A stretch of 8,574 nt of DNA from an uncultured Phycisphaerales bacterium (GTDB lineage: Bacteria; Planctomycetota; Phycisphaerae; Phycisphaerales; UBA1924): contig CALMQD010000444.1 of the NCBI GenBank assembly GCA_937871415.1, positions 1 through 8,574 on the forward strand, written 5' to 3'. Position 1 is the stretch's first letter; each line of letters opens with the position of its first letter. Positions 1-7,882 of the stretch are shown piece after piece. The notes beneath the pieces are model-generated. The model did not search any database. It saw only the letters and a list, made by a program, of their open reading frames with translations, and was not told the origin of the DNA. The translations under genes and the position numbers were made by a program.

Positions 1-90
1 CGCTTTCTTCGCACACGGCTGCGGAGCATGCTGAGGTCGTTCTTTGGCGAACGCTCTTTCGCTCGCATGCAAAAGCTGCGGGCCGGGCAT
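1..90. other. Unassigned flank left of adapter artefact
   Basis: This 90-base piece lies on the far side of the adapter block, so its linkage to the rest of the window is not assured. It looks less GC-rich than the sequence to the right. Frame 1 on the plus strand is open throughout and reads as an Arg-rich peptide (starting RFLRTRLRSMLRSF), which could be a gene fragment. At least one other forward frame and one reverse frame are also open, so at this length coding cannot be decided. No function is assigned. Confidence 0.5.
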
Positions 91-149
91 ACACTCTTTC
101 CCTACACGACGCTCTTCCGTCGGAAGAGCGTCGTGTAGGGAAAGAGTGT
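91..149. repeat. Perfect 29-bp inverted repeat made of adapter
   Basis: Positions 91-119 and 121-149 are exact reverse complements separated by a single T at 120. Taken at face value this would be a very stable hairpin or cruciform. Because both arms are adapter, it is a technical product (adapter dimer or chimeric read) and not a biological palindrome. Confidence 0.95.
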
Positions 150-164
150 ACGCTCTTCCGATCT
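91..164. other. Illumina adapter contamination (assembly artefact)
   Basis: Positions 91-119 match the first 29 bases of the standard Illumina read-1 (TruSeq/P5-side) adapter, beginning ACACTCTTTCCCTACACGAC. Positions 120-149 are the reverse complement of the same adapter. Positions 150-164 repeat its last 15 bases, ending CTTCCGATCT. The three pieces lie back to back with no genomic sequence between them. In translation they give the peptide TLFPYTTLFR on both strands, a known signature of untrimmed adapter in protein databases. The adapter sequence is from general knowledge; the three-part arrangement is read directly here. Genomic sequence appears to resume at 165. Confidence 0.97.
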
Positions 165-287
165 GTCGGCGAGGCGAGCCTCGAGCATGTCCACGTTCCG
201 GACGGGGCGAACGGCAACGCCGCACGCGTCGGCCGTCGCCCGGATTTTGGTGGCCCACAAGAGATCAGCCGCGTGCACGAGTATCAT
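165..287 (-). CDS. 5' fragment of a small protein, cut by adapter
   Basis: A minus-strand gene begins at the ATG at 285-287 and keeps about 41 genuine codons before the adapter at 164. The reading frame then runs through adapter to a false stop at 102-104, so the last 20 residues of that open frame are artefact. The real part starts MILVHAADLLWATKI and ends near LEARLAD. Its pattern is a hydrophobic strand (ILVHA), a helix (DLLWATKIRATADACG), a second strand (VAVRPVRN) and a second helix, like the start of a receiver-like or other Rossmann-type alpha/beta domain. That is an inference from pattern only and no catalytic residue can be checked. A GGGGA stretch 5 bases before the ATG is a possible but close ribosome site. 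It is divergent from the glutamate dehydrogenase gene, 130 bases away. Confidence 0.55.
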
Positions 288-292
288 CGAAG

Positions 293-330
293 TCCCCGGA
301 GTCTGGGAAAAACAGACCGTAGTCCGGGGA
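293..330. promoter_or_regulatory. Hairpin in divergent intergenic region
   Basis: The outer arms TCCCCGGA (293-300) and TCCGGGGA (323-330) are perfect complements. They continue directly into inner arms GTCTG (301-305) and CAGAC (313-317), with a GGAAAAA loop and a five-base bulge (318-322). In the minus-strand transcript the structure ends 5 bases before the ATG of the truncated gene at 287 and would bury its only SD-like bases. It could be a translational control element, or an operator for either divergent gene. There is no T-run after it in either direction that would make it a terminator. Confidence 0.4.
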
Positions 331-417
331 GAAGGGCGAGCCCAGCCCGGCCGCCGTTCTCCGCATGTCCAAGGGCCGTGACCGCGGCCATCCGCGGGCA
401 CAAGAGGAACACGGATC

Positions 418-1761
418 ATGGCGTCCACAGCAGCAGTCGCGAGCAAGAACGGTGTTCGTCGGGAGCTCTTCAAGAGCCCCGTCTTCGATGAGGTGGGGCT
501 GCCCCGTGACCCCGACAACCTCTACCTCCAGACTGTCGACACGATGCTGACGGCCGCGGAGATGATGGAACTCCCGCACGAGATCCAGCTCATCCTCGCG
601 CAGCCCAAGAACGAGATCATGGTCCACTTCCCGGTCCGCATGGACAACGGGGAGTTCAAGCTCTTCAAGGGCTACCGCGTTCAGCACAACAACGCGATCG
701 GCCCGTACAAGGGCGGGCTGCGCTTCCACCCGGACGTGCACCTGGACGACGTCAAGAGCCTCGCGTTCCTGATGACGATGAAGACCTCGCTTGTGCGCGT
801 GCCCTTCGGCGGCGGCAAGGGCGGCATCAAGGTCGACCCCCGCAAGCACTCGATGAGCGAGATGGAGCGCATCGTCCGCCGCTTCACCACCGCCATCGCG
901 CACCAGATCGGGCCGGACTATGACATCCCCGCGCCCGATGTCGGCTCCAACGCCCAGCACATGGCCTGGATCGCCGACACCTTCACGTTCCTTTCCGAGA
1001 TGGGCGGGCACCAGCCCGAGGCCGTCATCACCGGCAAGCCGGTGGAGTACGGCGGCTCGCTGGGGCGTGAGAAAGCCACCGGCCAGGGCCTGGTCGACGT
1101 ACTCGTCGAACTCGCGCCGGCGCTGGGCATGAACATCAAGGGCATGACCTTCAGCCTCATCGGCTACGGCAACGTCGGCTCGTGGACGGGGCGCATCCTG
1201 GCCAAGATGGGCGCCAAGCTCGTCGCCGTCATGGACCACACCGGTTCGATCCGCTCCGATCGCGGGCTCGACGCCGAGGCCCTCGCGGCCCACGTCGCCA
1301 AGAACGGCGGCGTCGCTCACTTCGGCGGCAGCGAGAAGATCACGACCGAGGACTTCTACAAGACCAAGGTCGACGCGTTCATCCCCGCCGCTCTCGAGCA
1401 GATGGTCAAGGAGCAGGAGGCCAAGTGGATCAACGCCCGGGTGCTTGTCGAGGGCGCCAACGCCCCGACCACCCCGGCCGGCGACCGCGTCCTCAACGAA
1501 CGCGGCATCGAGGTCATCCCCGCCATCCTCGCGAACTCGGGCGGCGTGACCGTCTCGTATTTCGAGTGGGTGCAGAACAAGTCGTGCGTCACGTGGGACG
1601 CCGAGCAGGTCGACCAGGCCCTCAACCGGCACATGGTCATGGCCGCCCGGCGCACCGCGCTCATGCGTCAGAAGTACAACTGCGACATGCGGACGGCGGC
1701 GTACATCGCGGCCCTGGAGAACATCGGCAAGGTGTACCAGGTCCGCGGGATCTTCCCGTAA
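418..1761 (+). CDS. gdhA: Glutamate dehydrogenase
   Basis: Hexameric-type Glu/Leu/Phe/Val dehydrogenase, 447 aa, close to the family length. It reversibly converts glutamate, water and NAD(P)+ to 2-oxoglutarate and ammonium in the cytoplasm. The N-terminal substrate domain holds PYKGGLRFHP with K98, then K122, the catalytic-lysine motif GGGKGG (K134) and PAPDVGSNAQHM with the catalytic aspartate D174. All four lie exactly 9 residues beyond the textbook positions of the Clostridium symbiosum enzyme (K89, K113, K125, D165). The Rossmann domain carries GYGNVG (249-254). NSGGVTVSYFEW (373-384) is typical of glutamate enzymes, and K98 fits glutamate rather than leucine as substrate. NAD or NADP preference cannot be settled. 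The start is supported by AGAGGA 9 bases upstream of the ATG. The gene is monocistronic, ending at an intrinsic terminator. Confidence 0.96.
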   Translation: MASTAAVASKNGVRRELFKSPVFDEVGLPRDPDNLYLQTVDTMLTAAEMMELPHEIQLILAQPKNEIMVHFPVRMDNGEFKLFKGYRVQHNNAIGPYKGGLRFHPDVHLDDVKSLAFLMTMKTSLVRVPFGGGKGGIKVDPRKHSMSEMERIVRRFTTAIAHQIGPDYDIPAPDVGSNAQHMAWIADTFTFLSEMGGHQPEAVITGKPVEYGGSLGREKATGQGLVDVLVELAPALGMNIKGMTFSLIGYGNVGSWTGRILAKMGAKLVAVMDHTGSIRSDRGLDAEALAAHVAKNGGVAHFGGSEKITTEDFYKTKVDAFIPAALEQMVKEQEAKWINARVLVEGANAPTTPAGDRVLNERGIEVIPAILANSGGVTVSYFEWVQNKSCVTWDAEQVDQALNRHMVMAARRTALMRQKYNCDMRTAAYIAALENIGKVYQVRGIFP

Positions 1762-1791
1762 GCGGCAGGTCGTTCGTGCGATCGAGCAAAG

Positions 1792-1819
1792 CCCCGGCCT
1801 CTCGAGGTCGGGGTTTTTT
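1792..1819 (+). terminator. Intrinsic terminator after glutamate dehydrogenase
   Basis: A 9-bp stem (1792-1800 with 1805-1813, one G-U pair) closes a CTCG loop and is followed at once by six T (1814-1819). It lies 30 bases after the stop of the dehydrogenase gene. On the opposite strand only three T follow the hairpin, so it should act mainly on plus-strand transcription. It also insulates the convergent operon, whose last stop is at 1869. Confidence 0.92.
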
Positions 1820-1868
1820 CGTCGATGAGCCGCGGACGGCTTCGCCGAGCGGAGCAGGGGCGCGAGCG

Positions 1869-3440
<1,572 letters not shown>

Positions 3441-3450
3441 CAAAGGGAGT

Positions 3451-4068
3451 TTATTCGCTCCTGCCGCCGCGGCGGCGGAGGGCGCACAGGGCGATCGCGA
3501 TCGCGTCGGCCACGTCGGCCGGCTCCGGACGCCCGGGCAGGCCGAGCTGTGCCCGCACGCCCTCCTGCATCTGGTGCTTGCTGGCGTGCCCGTGCCCGGT
3601 GAGGCTCTTCTTGACCTCGGTCGCGCCGAGTTCGATGAGTTCGAGACCCAGCCGCCGCACGCACAGGAGCATCACCCCCCGCGCGTGCCCCATGACGATG
3701 GCGGTGGTGGGGTGTGCATAGTGAGCGTACAGGCGTTCGATCGCGACGGCGTCGGGCCGGAGGCGCTCCAGCACCGCCAGCAGATCGGATTCGAGTTCGA
3801 GCAGGCGATCGGAGACCGAGGCCGCGCTGATCCGGCGCGGCTTGGCTTCCGCCAGGCCCGCGGCCGACCCCGAACGACGGTGCGAACCGGATGGCGGGTC
3901 AGCAGCCTGGGCCGCGGCGACGCGTGTTGTGAGGCGCACAACCCCCGCCTCGACCAGGCGCACGCCGGCGCCATACCCGCTTCGCGCGCGCGACCCGCGG
4001 TCGTCCCCGGTCTCGACGCATCCGTAGCCGGTGATCCGCAAGCCCGGATCGAGCCCGAGGACTCTCAT
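3451..4068 (-). CDS. ruvC: Crossover junction endodeoxyribonuclease RuvC
   Basis: Holliday-junction resolvase: a dimeric, metal-dependent nuclease that nicks four-way junctions symmetrically, working with the RuvAB branch-migration motor. The start MRVLGLDPGLRITGYG matches the family N-terminus with D7 in the first strand. E111 (AIERLYAHY) and D185/D188 (ADVADAIAIA) complete the DDE-type active site, equivalent to D7, E66, D138 and D141 of E. coli RuvC. At 205 aa it is longer than the usual 160-175. The excess lies between D7 and E111, in a Gly/Ser/Arg/Ala-rich stretch at about residues 22-80. The ATG overlaps the upstream riboflavin synthase stop as ATGA, with GGAGG 5 bases before it, so translation is probably coupled. 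ruvA and ruvB are not in the window. Confidence 0.95.
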   Translation of the reverse strand: MRVLGLDPGLRITGYGCVETGDDRGSRARSGYGAGVRLVEAGVVRLTTRVAAAQAADPPSGSHRRSGSAAGLAEAKPRRISAASVSDRLLELESDLLAVLERLRPDAVAIERLYAHYAHPTTAIVMGHARGVMLLCVRRLGLELIELGATEVKKSLTGHGHASKHQMQEGVRAQLGLPGRPEPADVADAIAIALCALRRRGGRSE

Positions 4069-4796
4069 CGGCGCCTCCGCTTTGTTGCCGCGCGGGGCGT
4101 GGCCGTTCGGCGCGCCGCGGTTTTCGGCTTTGCGGCCGGGCGCACGTGACCGGGCCGGGAAGGACTTCGTTTGACGGAGCGGGTCAGGTCCAGATGTTCG
4201 ATGCAGTTCACGATCGTCCGCACCAGAATGTCGGTTTCCAGGTTCACCTGGTCGCCGACCCGCAGTTCTGCAAGCGTGGTCTTCTCGAGCGTTGTGGGGA
4301 TGAGCGCGACTTCGAAATCGCCGCGAGCGGGGTCGACCTCGGCGACCGTCAACGAAACACCGTCGACGCAGATCGAGCCCTTGGGGATGATCAGGCGCAA
4401 TGCCTGCGGCGCGGCGGGTGCGATCCGCACGCGCCAGTCCCCGGATGTCCGGATCGCGACCACCCGCCCGATCGCGTCGACGTGACCCTGCACGACGTGC
4501 CCACCCATGGGCGTCGCCGCGGTCACGGCGGGCTCCAGGTTGACTCGCCGGCCGGGCTTGAAGTGGCTGAGGGTGGTCTTGGCGAGCGTCTCGGGGATGG
4601 CGTCGAAGGCCCACAGGCCGCTGGTGGAAGGTCCGACTTCCTCCGCCAGCGTGAGGCAACACCCCGAGACACAGAGAGAGTCTCCCAGTCGCGGATGGTG
4701 GCCGAAAGTGAGGGGATCGACCAGCAGGCGGAGTCCGCTGCCTTGCGGCTTGACGAGCCGGACGGTACCGACGGCTTGGACGATCCCGGTAAACAT
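4065..4796 (-). CDS. ribE: Riboflavin synthase, alpha-chain type
   Basis: A 243-aa enzyme converting two 6,7-dimethyl-8-ribityllumazine molecules to riboflavin plus the pyrimidinedione precursor, the last step of riboflavin synthesis. It begins with the family hallmark MFTGIV, which fixes the start. It has two lumazine-binding barrel domains: residues 1 to about 97 with SGCCLTL (44-50), and about 98-200 with GGHVVQGHVD (98-107), DGVSLTV (145-151, S148) and VNLETD (184-189, D189). The core ends near 205, where related enzymes stop. Here an extra tail of about 38 residues (206-243) follows, rich in Lys, Arg, Ala and Pro and ending RRRR. The gene opens the minus-strand operon and overlaps ruvC by 4 bases. 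No FMN riboswitch was recognised upstream. In some species the symbol ribC is used for the same enzyme. Confidence 0.95.
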   Translation of the reverse strand: MFTGIVQAVGTVRLVKPQGSGLRLLVDPLTFGHHPRLGDSLCVSGCCLTLAEEVGPSTSGLWAFDAIPETLAKTTLSHFKPGRRVNLEPAVTAATPMGGHVVQGHVDAIGRVVAIRTSGDWRVRIAPAAPQALRLIIPKGSICVDGVSLTVAEVDPARGDFEVALIPTTLEKTTLAELRVGDQVNLETDILVRTIVNCIEHLDLTRSVKRSPSRPGHVRPAAKPKTAARRTATPRAATKRRRR

Positions 4797-4803
4797 GTTC
4801 CGA

Positions 4804-4809
4804 ACAATA
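4804..4809 (-). promoter_or_regulatory. Possible -10 element for the ribE operon
   Basis: On the minus strand TATTGT sits 7 bases before the riboflavin synthase ATG, which would put the transcript start at or next to the start codon. No matching -35 hexamer was found at the expected distance and no clear SD is present. The call is weak and rests on position and AT content in a GC-rich background. Confidence 0.25.
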
Positions 4810-4833
4810 GTGCACCACGGGACCGGGCTCGGC

Positions 4834-4862
4834 TTGACCATTGGGGGCGGGGCTTCGATACT
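4834..4862 (+). promoter_or_regulatory. Sigma-70-like promoter for lipoprotein-purH unit
   Basis: TTGACC (4834-4839) and GATACT (4857-4862) are separated by exactly 17 bases, a good match to TTGACA-17-TATAAT in a GC-rich setting. The predicted transcript start near 4869 leaves a leader of about 87 bases before the ATG at 4956. An imperfect inverted repeat (4845-4853 with 4863-4871) brackets the -10 element and could bind a repressor. Confidence 0.6.
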
Positions 4863-4889
4863 GCCCCGTCCATAATCAGACTGGTCGCG

Positions 4890-4921
4890 CCCCCCTCCCC
4901 CCCGGCGGGTCGGCGCCGGGG
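4890..4921 (+). promoter_or_regulatory. C-tract and GC hairpin in the lipoprotein leader
   Basis: Six C, one T and seven C (4890-4903) run into a GC-only stem: CCCCGGC (4900-4906) pairs with GCCGGGG (4915-4921) around an eight-base loop. It lies about 35 bases before the lipoprotein ATG and leaves the SD-like GAGG (4946-4949) free. There is no T-run after it, so it is not an intrinsic terminator. A role in transcript stability or leader control is possible but unproven. Confidence 0.35.
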
Positions 4922-4955
4922 CGGGCAGGTCGCGAAGTTCTCCACGAGGTTCAAC

Positions 4956-6113
4956 ATGCGTCGTGCGCTCGCCGTCGTTCTGGGCTCGAAGTTGGCGAAA
5001 GGACTGGGTCTGGCAACCGCCGCGGGGCTGACGCTCGCGCTCGGCGCGTGCGAGTCGGCGCCCAAGGGCCCGGTGGTGCTTACGCCCGAGGAACGTGCGG
5101 CCCAGGTGCCCGCCCAGGCCGAGGCGTGGAACAAACTCGGCTACCGCGTGCAGTGGCGCGGGTTCGCCACGCTTCTCCCCGGAGAAACGGTCGCCAACTT
5201 CCAGGCGCTGGACGATGTCCTGGTCACACAGGGCTCCATGTCGGGCGTGACGGTGACCGAGGTGAACTCCGGCCAGCGTCGGTGGTCCGATCAGGTCGGC
5301 TCGCCGCTCATCCGCTTCTACACCGCGCAACGCGACGGCAAGCGGCTGATCGTTCCCTCCGAAGCCGAGGTCTATTTCTTCGACATCGAGACCGGATCCC
5401 TGGTCGACAAGCAGTCGCTCGCGGAGGTGGCGTCGACCGCGCCCGCACAGGCCGGCGACATCCTGGTCTTCGGCACGACCTCGAACGTCGTCCTGGGTCA
5501 CAACAAGCGCAACGGTTACCGCGCATGGGGCGTGCTCATGAACGCGCCGACCGAGACCGCGCCGGTCATGCTGGCCGACACGGGTGTGGTGGGCATGGTT
5601 TCACGCCGCGGCGACATCGCTTTCGCCAACGCCGCCACGGGGACAAGCGTCGGGCGGGCCCAGATCTTCGACGGCACGACGGTTCCGGTCGCTTCGTCGG
5701 AGAGCGCGATGTTCATCGCCTCGCGCGACTTCTCCCTGTACGGCTATTCGAACGAGGGCACGCAGCTCTGGCGGATCCGCACCGAGGCGGAACTGCGCTG
5801 GGCGCCCACGTACCACGACAAGCGCGTGTACTGCGACCTGGGCGGTGACGGCCTGACCTGTGTTGACGCCGCGACGGGCAAGATCGTCTGGAACAACGCC
5901 GGCGTCGCCGGGCGCGTCATCGCGGTCAGCAAGGGCCGCCTGCTGACGTTCGACGGCTCGTCGGCGGCGCTGGTGGACCCGAAGGACGGCTCGGTGGTTC
6001 AGCGCGTCCTGCTCGACGAGGTCCGATTCCTGGTGCCCGACAAGTTCGTCGACGGCACGCTGTACGCCGTCTCCTCCAACGGCGTCATCTCGAAGCTCAC
6101 ACTCCGCCCGTAA
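4956..6113 (+). CDS. PQQ-like beta-propeller lipoprotein (BamB-like)
   Basis: A 385-aa predicted lipoprotein. The N-terminus has basic residues, a hydrophobic stretch and the lipobox-like LGAC with the lipidated cysteine at C32 (G at -2 is a slight deviation), so it should be exported and anchored in a membrane. The remainder is built of PQQ-type propeller blades. Recognisable pieces include VYFFDIETGSLVDKQ (about residues 138-152), SLYGYSNEGTQLWRI and the near-consensus TCVDAATGKIVWNN. The length and lipoprotein-propeller plan fit BamB, the outer-membrane assembly scaffold of about 390 aa, but PQQ-like propellers serve many roles and none of the other Bam genes is here. No quinoprotein dehydrogenase active site is seen. 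The start is supported by GAGG 6 bases before the ATG. The gene is followed by purH after 18 bases. Confidence 0.85.
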   Translation: MRRALAVVLGSKLAKGLGLATAAGLTLALGACESAPKGPVVLTPEERAAQVPAQAEAWNKLGYRVQWRGFATLLPGETVANFQALDDVLVTQGSMSGVTVTEVNSGQRRWSDQVGSPLIRFYTAQRDGKRLIVPSEAEVYFFDIETGSLVDKQSLAEVASTAPAQAGDILVFGTTSNVVLGHNKRNGYRAWGVLMNAPTETAPVMLADTGVVGMVSRRGDIAFANAATGTSVGRAQIFDGTTVPVASSESAMFIASRDFSLYGYSNEGTQLWRIRTEAELRWAPTYHDKRVYCDLGGDGLTCVDAATGKIVWNNAGVAGRVIAVSKGRLLTFDGSSAALVDPKDGSVVQRVLLDEVRFLVPDKFVDGTLYAVSSNGVISKLTLRP

Positions 6114-6131
6114 GCCCGGCGTCCTTCAACC

Positions 6132-7796
6132 ATGCCCGATCTCGTCCGAATCCAGCGTGCGATCCTCTCCGTCTCCGACAAGTCGGACCTGGTCCCGTTC
6201 GCCAAGGCGCTCGAGGCCCGCGGCGTGGAGATCATCTCCACCGGCGGGACGGCCAAGGCGCTCCTCGCCGCCGGTGTCAAGGTCACGCCGGTCGAGAAGA
6301 TCACCAACTTCCCCGAGGGGCTCGACGGTCGGGTCAAGACGCTCCACCCGGCGGTGCACGGCGGGCTGCTGGCGGTGCGAGACAACCCCGAGCACCAGGC
6401 GTTCCTCAAGGCCCATCAGATCAGGCCGATCGACCTGGTCTGCATCAATCTCTACCCGTTCCAGAAGACCGTGAGCGATCCGAACGTCCGGCTCGACGAG
6501 GCGATCGAGAACATCGACGTCGGCGGGCCGGCGATGCTGCGGGCCGCGGCCAAGAACTTCGACTACGTCACGGTCGTGACCTCGCCCAACGACTACGACC
6601 GCGTCATCAACGAGCTTTCGACACAGGACAACTGCACCTCGTGGCGATTGCGAGCCGAGCTGGCCGCGGCGACCTTCGCGCGCACCGCCGAGTACGACGC
6701 GGCGATCGCGTCGTTCCTTTCGCGCCGGTCTCCCGCGGCGTTTCCGCAGGTGCTCAACCTGCGTTACACGCTGGTGGACGTGCTGCGGTACGGCGAAAAT
6801 CCGCACCAGGAGGCGGCGCTGTACCGCGACCCCGCGTCCACCGGCCAGACGGTCGTCAACGCCCGCCAGCTGCACGGCAAGCAACTCAGTTACAACAACA
6901 TCCTCGACGCGGCCGCCGCGCTCGAGGCCGTCAAGGACCTCGACCGGCTGACGCGCCCGCTGCCCGCGTCCGGCGACGGTTCCGCGGCCGACGTCGGTTT
7001 GCACCAACTGATCCCGCCCCTGGGCGCGGTGGTCGTCAAGCACACCAACCCGTGCGGGGGCGCACTGGCGGGCGACGGCCCGACCGCGGTCGGCATGGCG
7101 GTCGCGGGGGACCCGGTCGCCGCGTACGGCGGCATCCTGAGCCTGAACTTCCGCGTGGACGGCGTGACGGCGCGGGTGATCGCCGATCCGGCGCACTTCT
7201 TCGAGGTCATCGTTGCGCCGTCGTTCGACGAGGCGGCGCTGGAGGTGCTGAAGGAGCGATGGGCCAACGTCCGGCTGCTGGAAGTCGGCAACGGGTCGCC
7301 CTCCGCGGCACGCAAGCTCGATTACCGCTCCGTGCCCGGCGGCATGCTGGTGCAGGACCGCAACATCCGGCGCGTCGATCCGAGATTGTGGCAGCACGTC
7401 GCAGGGCCCAAGCCGTCGGCGGACCAGATCCTCGCGGCCAGCACGCTCGAGTCCCTCGGGCGGTTTGTTTCCTCGAACGCGATCGTGGTGGGGGGGATCG
7501 ACCGGAGTGCCGCCGGGGGCAAGGTCGTGCGTCTCTTCGGCGTGGGGTCGGGACAGGTCGATCGTGTCTCGGCGTGCCGGCTGGCGGTGGCCAAGGCCGG
7601 CGCGAAGGCGCGCGGCGCTGTCGCAGTCGGCGACGCCTTCTTCCCCTTCCCCGACGGTCCCGGCGTGCTCATCGATGCCGGCATCTCGATGATTGTGCAC
7701 CCCGGCGGTTCGAAGCGTGATGCAGAGACGGTGGATCTCTGCAACCAGCGCGGCGTCACCTGCATGCTCTCGGGCGCGCGGCACTTCCGGCACTAA
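6132..7796 (+). CDS. purH: Bifunctional AICAR transformylase/IMP cyclohydrolase
   Basis: A 554-aa enzyme for the last two steps of purine synthesis: formylation of AICAR with 10-formyltetrahydrofolate, then ring closure to IMP. The N-terminal cyclohydrolase domain (about 1-200) has STGGT (37-41), GRVKTLHP with K69, NLYPF with Y108, DVGGPAMLRAAAKN with D129 and K141, matching K66, Y104, D125 and K137 of the human enzyme. RYGENPHQ (219-226) opens the transformylase half, which has GKQLSYNNILD (249-259), the catalytic KHTNPCG (303-309, K303/H304), AYGG (331-334), DAFFPF (501-506) and the terminal RHFRH. It is about 25 residues longer than E. coli PurH; the extra lies mainly in a loop at about 272-297 and near 452-466. 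No SD is visible before the ATG, so translation may depend on the lipoprotein gene 18 bases upstream. Confidence 0.97.
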   Translation: MPDLVRIQRAILSVSDKSDLVPFAKALEARGVEIISTGGTAKALLAAGVKVTPVEKITNFPEGLDGRVKTLHPAVHGGLLAVRDNPEHQAFLKAHQIRPIDLVCINLYPFQKTVSDPNVRLDEAIENIDVGGPAMLRAAAKNFDYVTVVTSPNDYDRVINELSTQDNCTSWRLRAELAAATFARTAEYDAAIASFLSRRSPAAFPQVLNLRYTLVDVLRYGENPHQEAALYRDPASTGQTVVNARQLHGKQLSYNNILDAAAALEAVKDLDRLTRPLPASGDGSAADVGLHQLIPPLGAVVVKHTNPCGGALAGDGPTAVGMAVAGDPVAAYGGILSLNFRVDGVTARVIADPAHFFEVIVAPSFDEAALEVLKERWANVRLLEVGNGSPSAARKLDYRSVPGGMLVQDRNIRRVDPRLWQHVAGPKPSADQILAASTLESLGRFVSSNAIVVGGIDRSAAGGKVVRLFGVGSGQVDRVSACRLAVAKAGAKARGAVAVGDAFFPFPDGPGVLIDAGISMIVHPGGSKRDAETVDLCNQRGVTCMLSGARHFRH

Positions 7797-7882
7797 GACC
7801 CGAGCGCCGCGACGATGAGACGCCCGGGCTTGGGCGAGGTCCGACGGTCCCCGGGGGCGACGGGGCGCGCGCCCGGCTCGGC

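Noticed and set aside
91..149. Perfect palindrome as a natural cruciform, attachment site or insertion-sequence end
   Set aside because: Both arms are the known Illumina adapter, so it has no biological meaning.
418..1761. Leucine or phenylalanine dehydrogenase instead of glutamate dehydrogenase
   Set aside because: K98, the 447-aa length and the NSGGVTVSYFEW motif fit glutamate enzymes; leucine dehydrogenases are shorter and lack these.
1830..1852. GC-rich inverted repeat as a terminator for the minus-strand operon
   Set aside because: The stem is interrupted, and no T-run follows on the minus strand, so it cannot be called.
3441..3443. In-frame TTG as start of the response regulator
   Set aside because: The adjacent ATG at 3440 adds just one residue less and is the more likely start; no SD favours the TTG.
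4797..4955. FMN riboswitch upstream of riboflavin synthase
   Set aside because: The conserved RFN-element sequence blocks were not found on the minus strand, and the space is shared with a divergent promoter.
4956..6113. PQQ-dependent alcohol dehydrogenase
   Set aside because: The protein is much too short, has a lipobox and lacks the quinoprotein active-site motifs. Only propeller repeats are seen.
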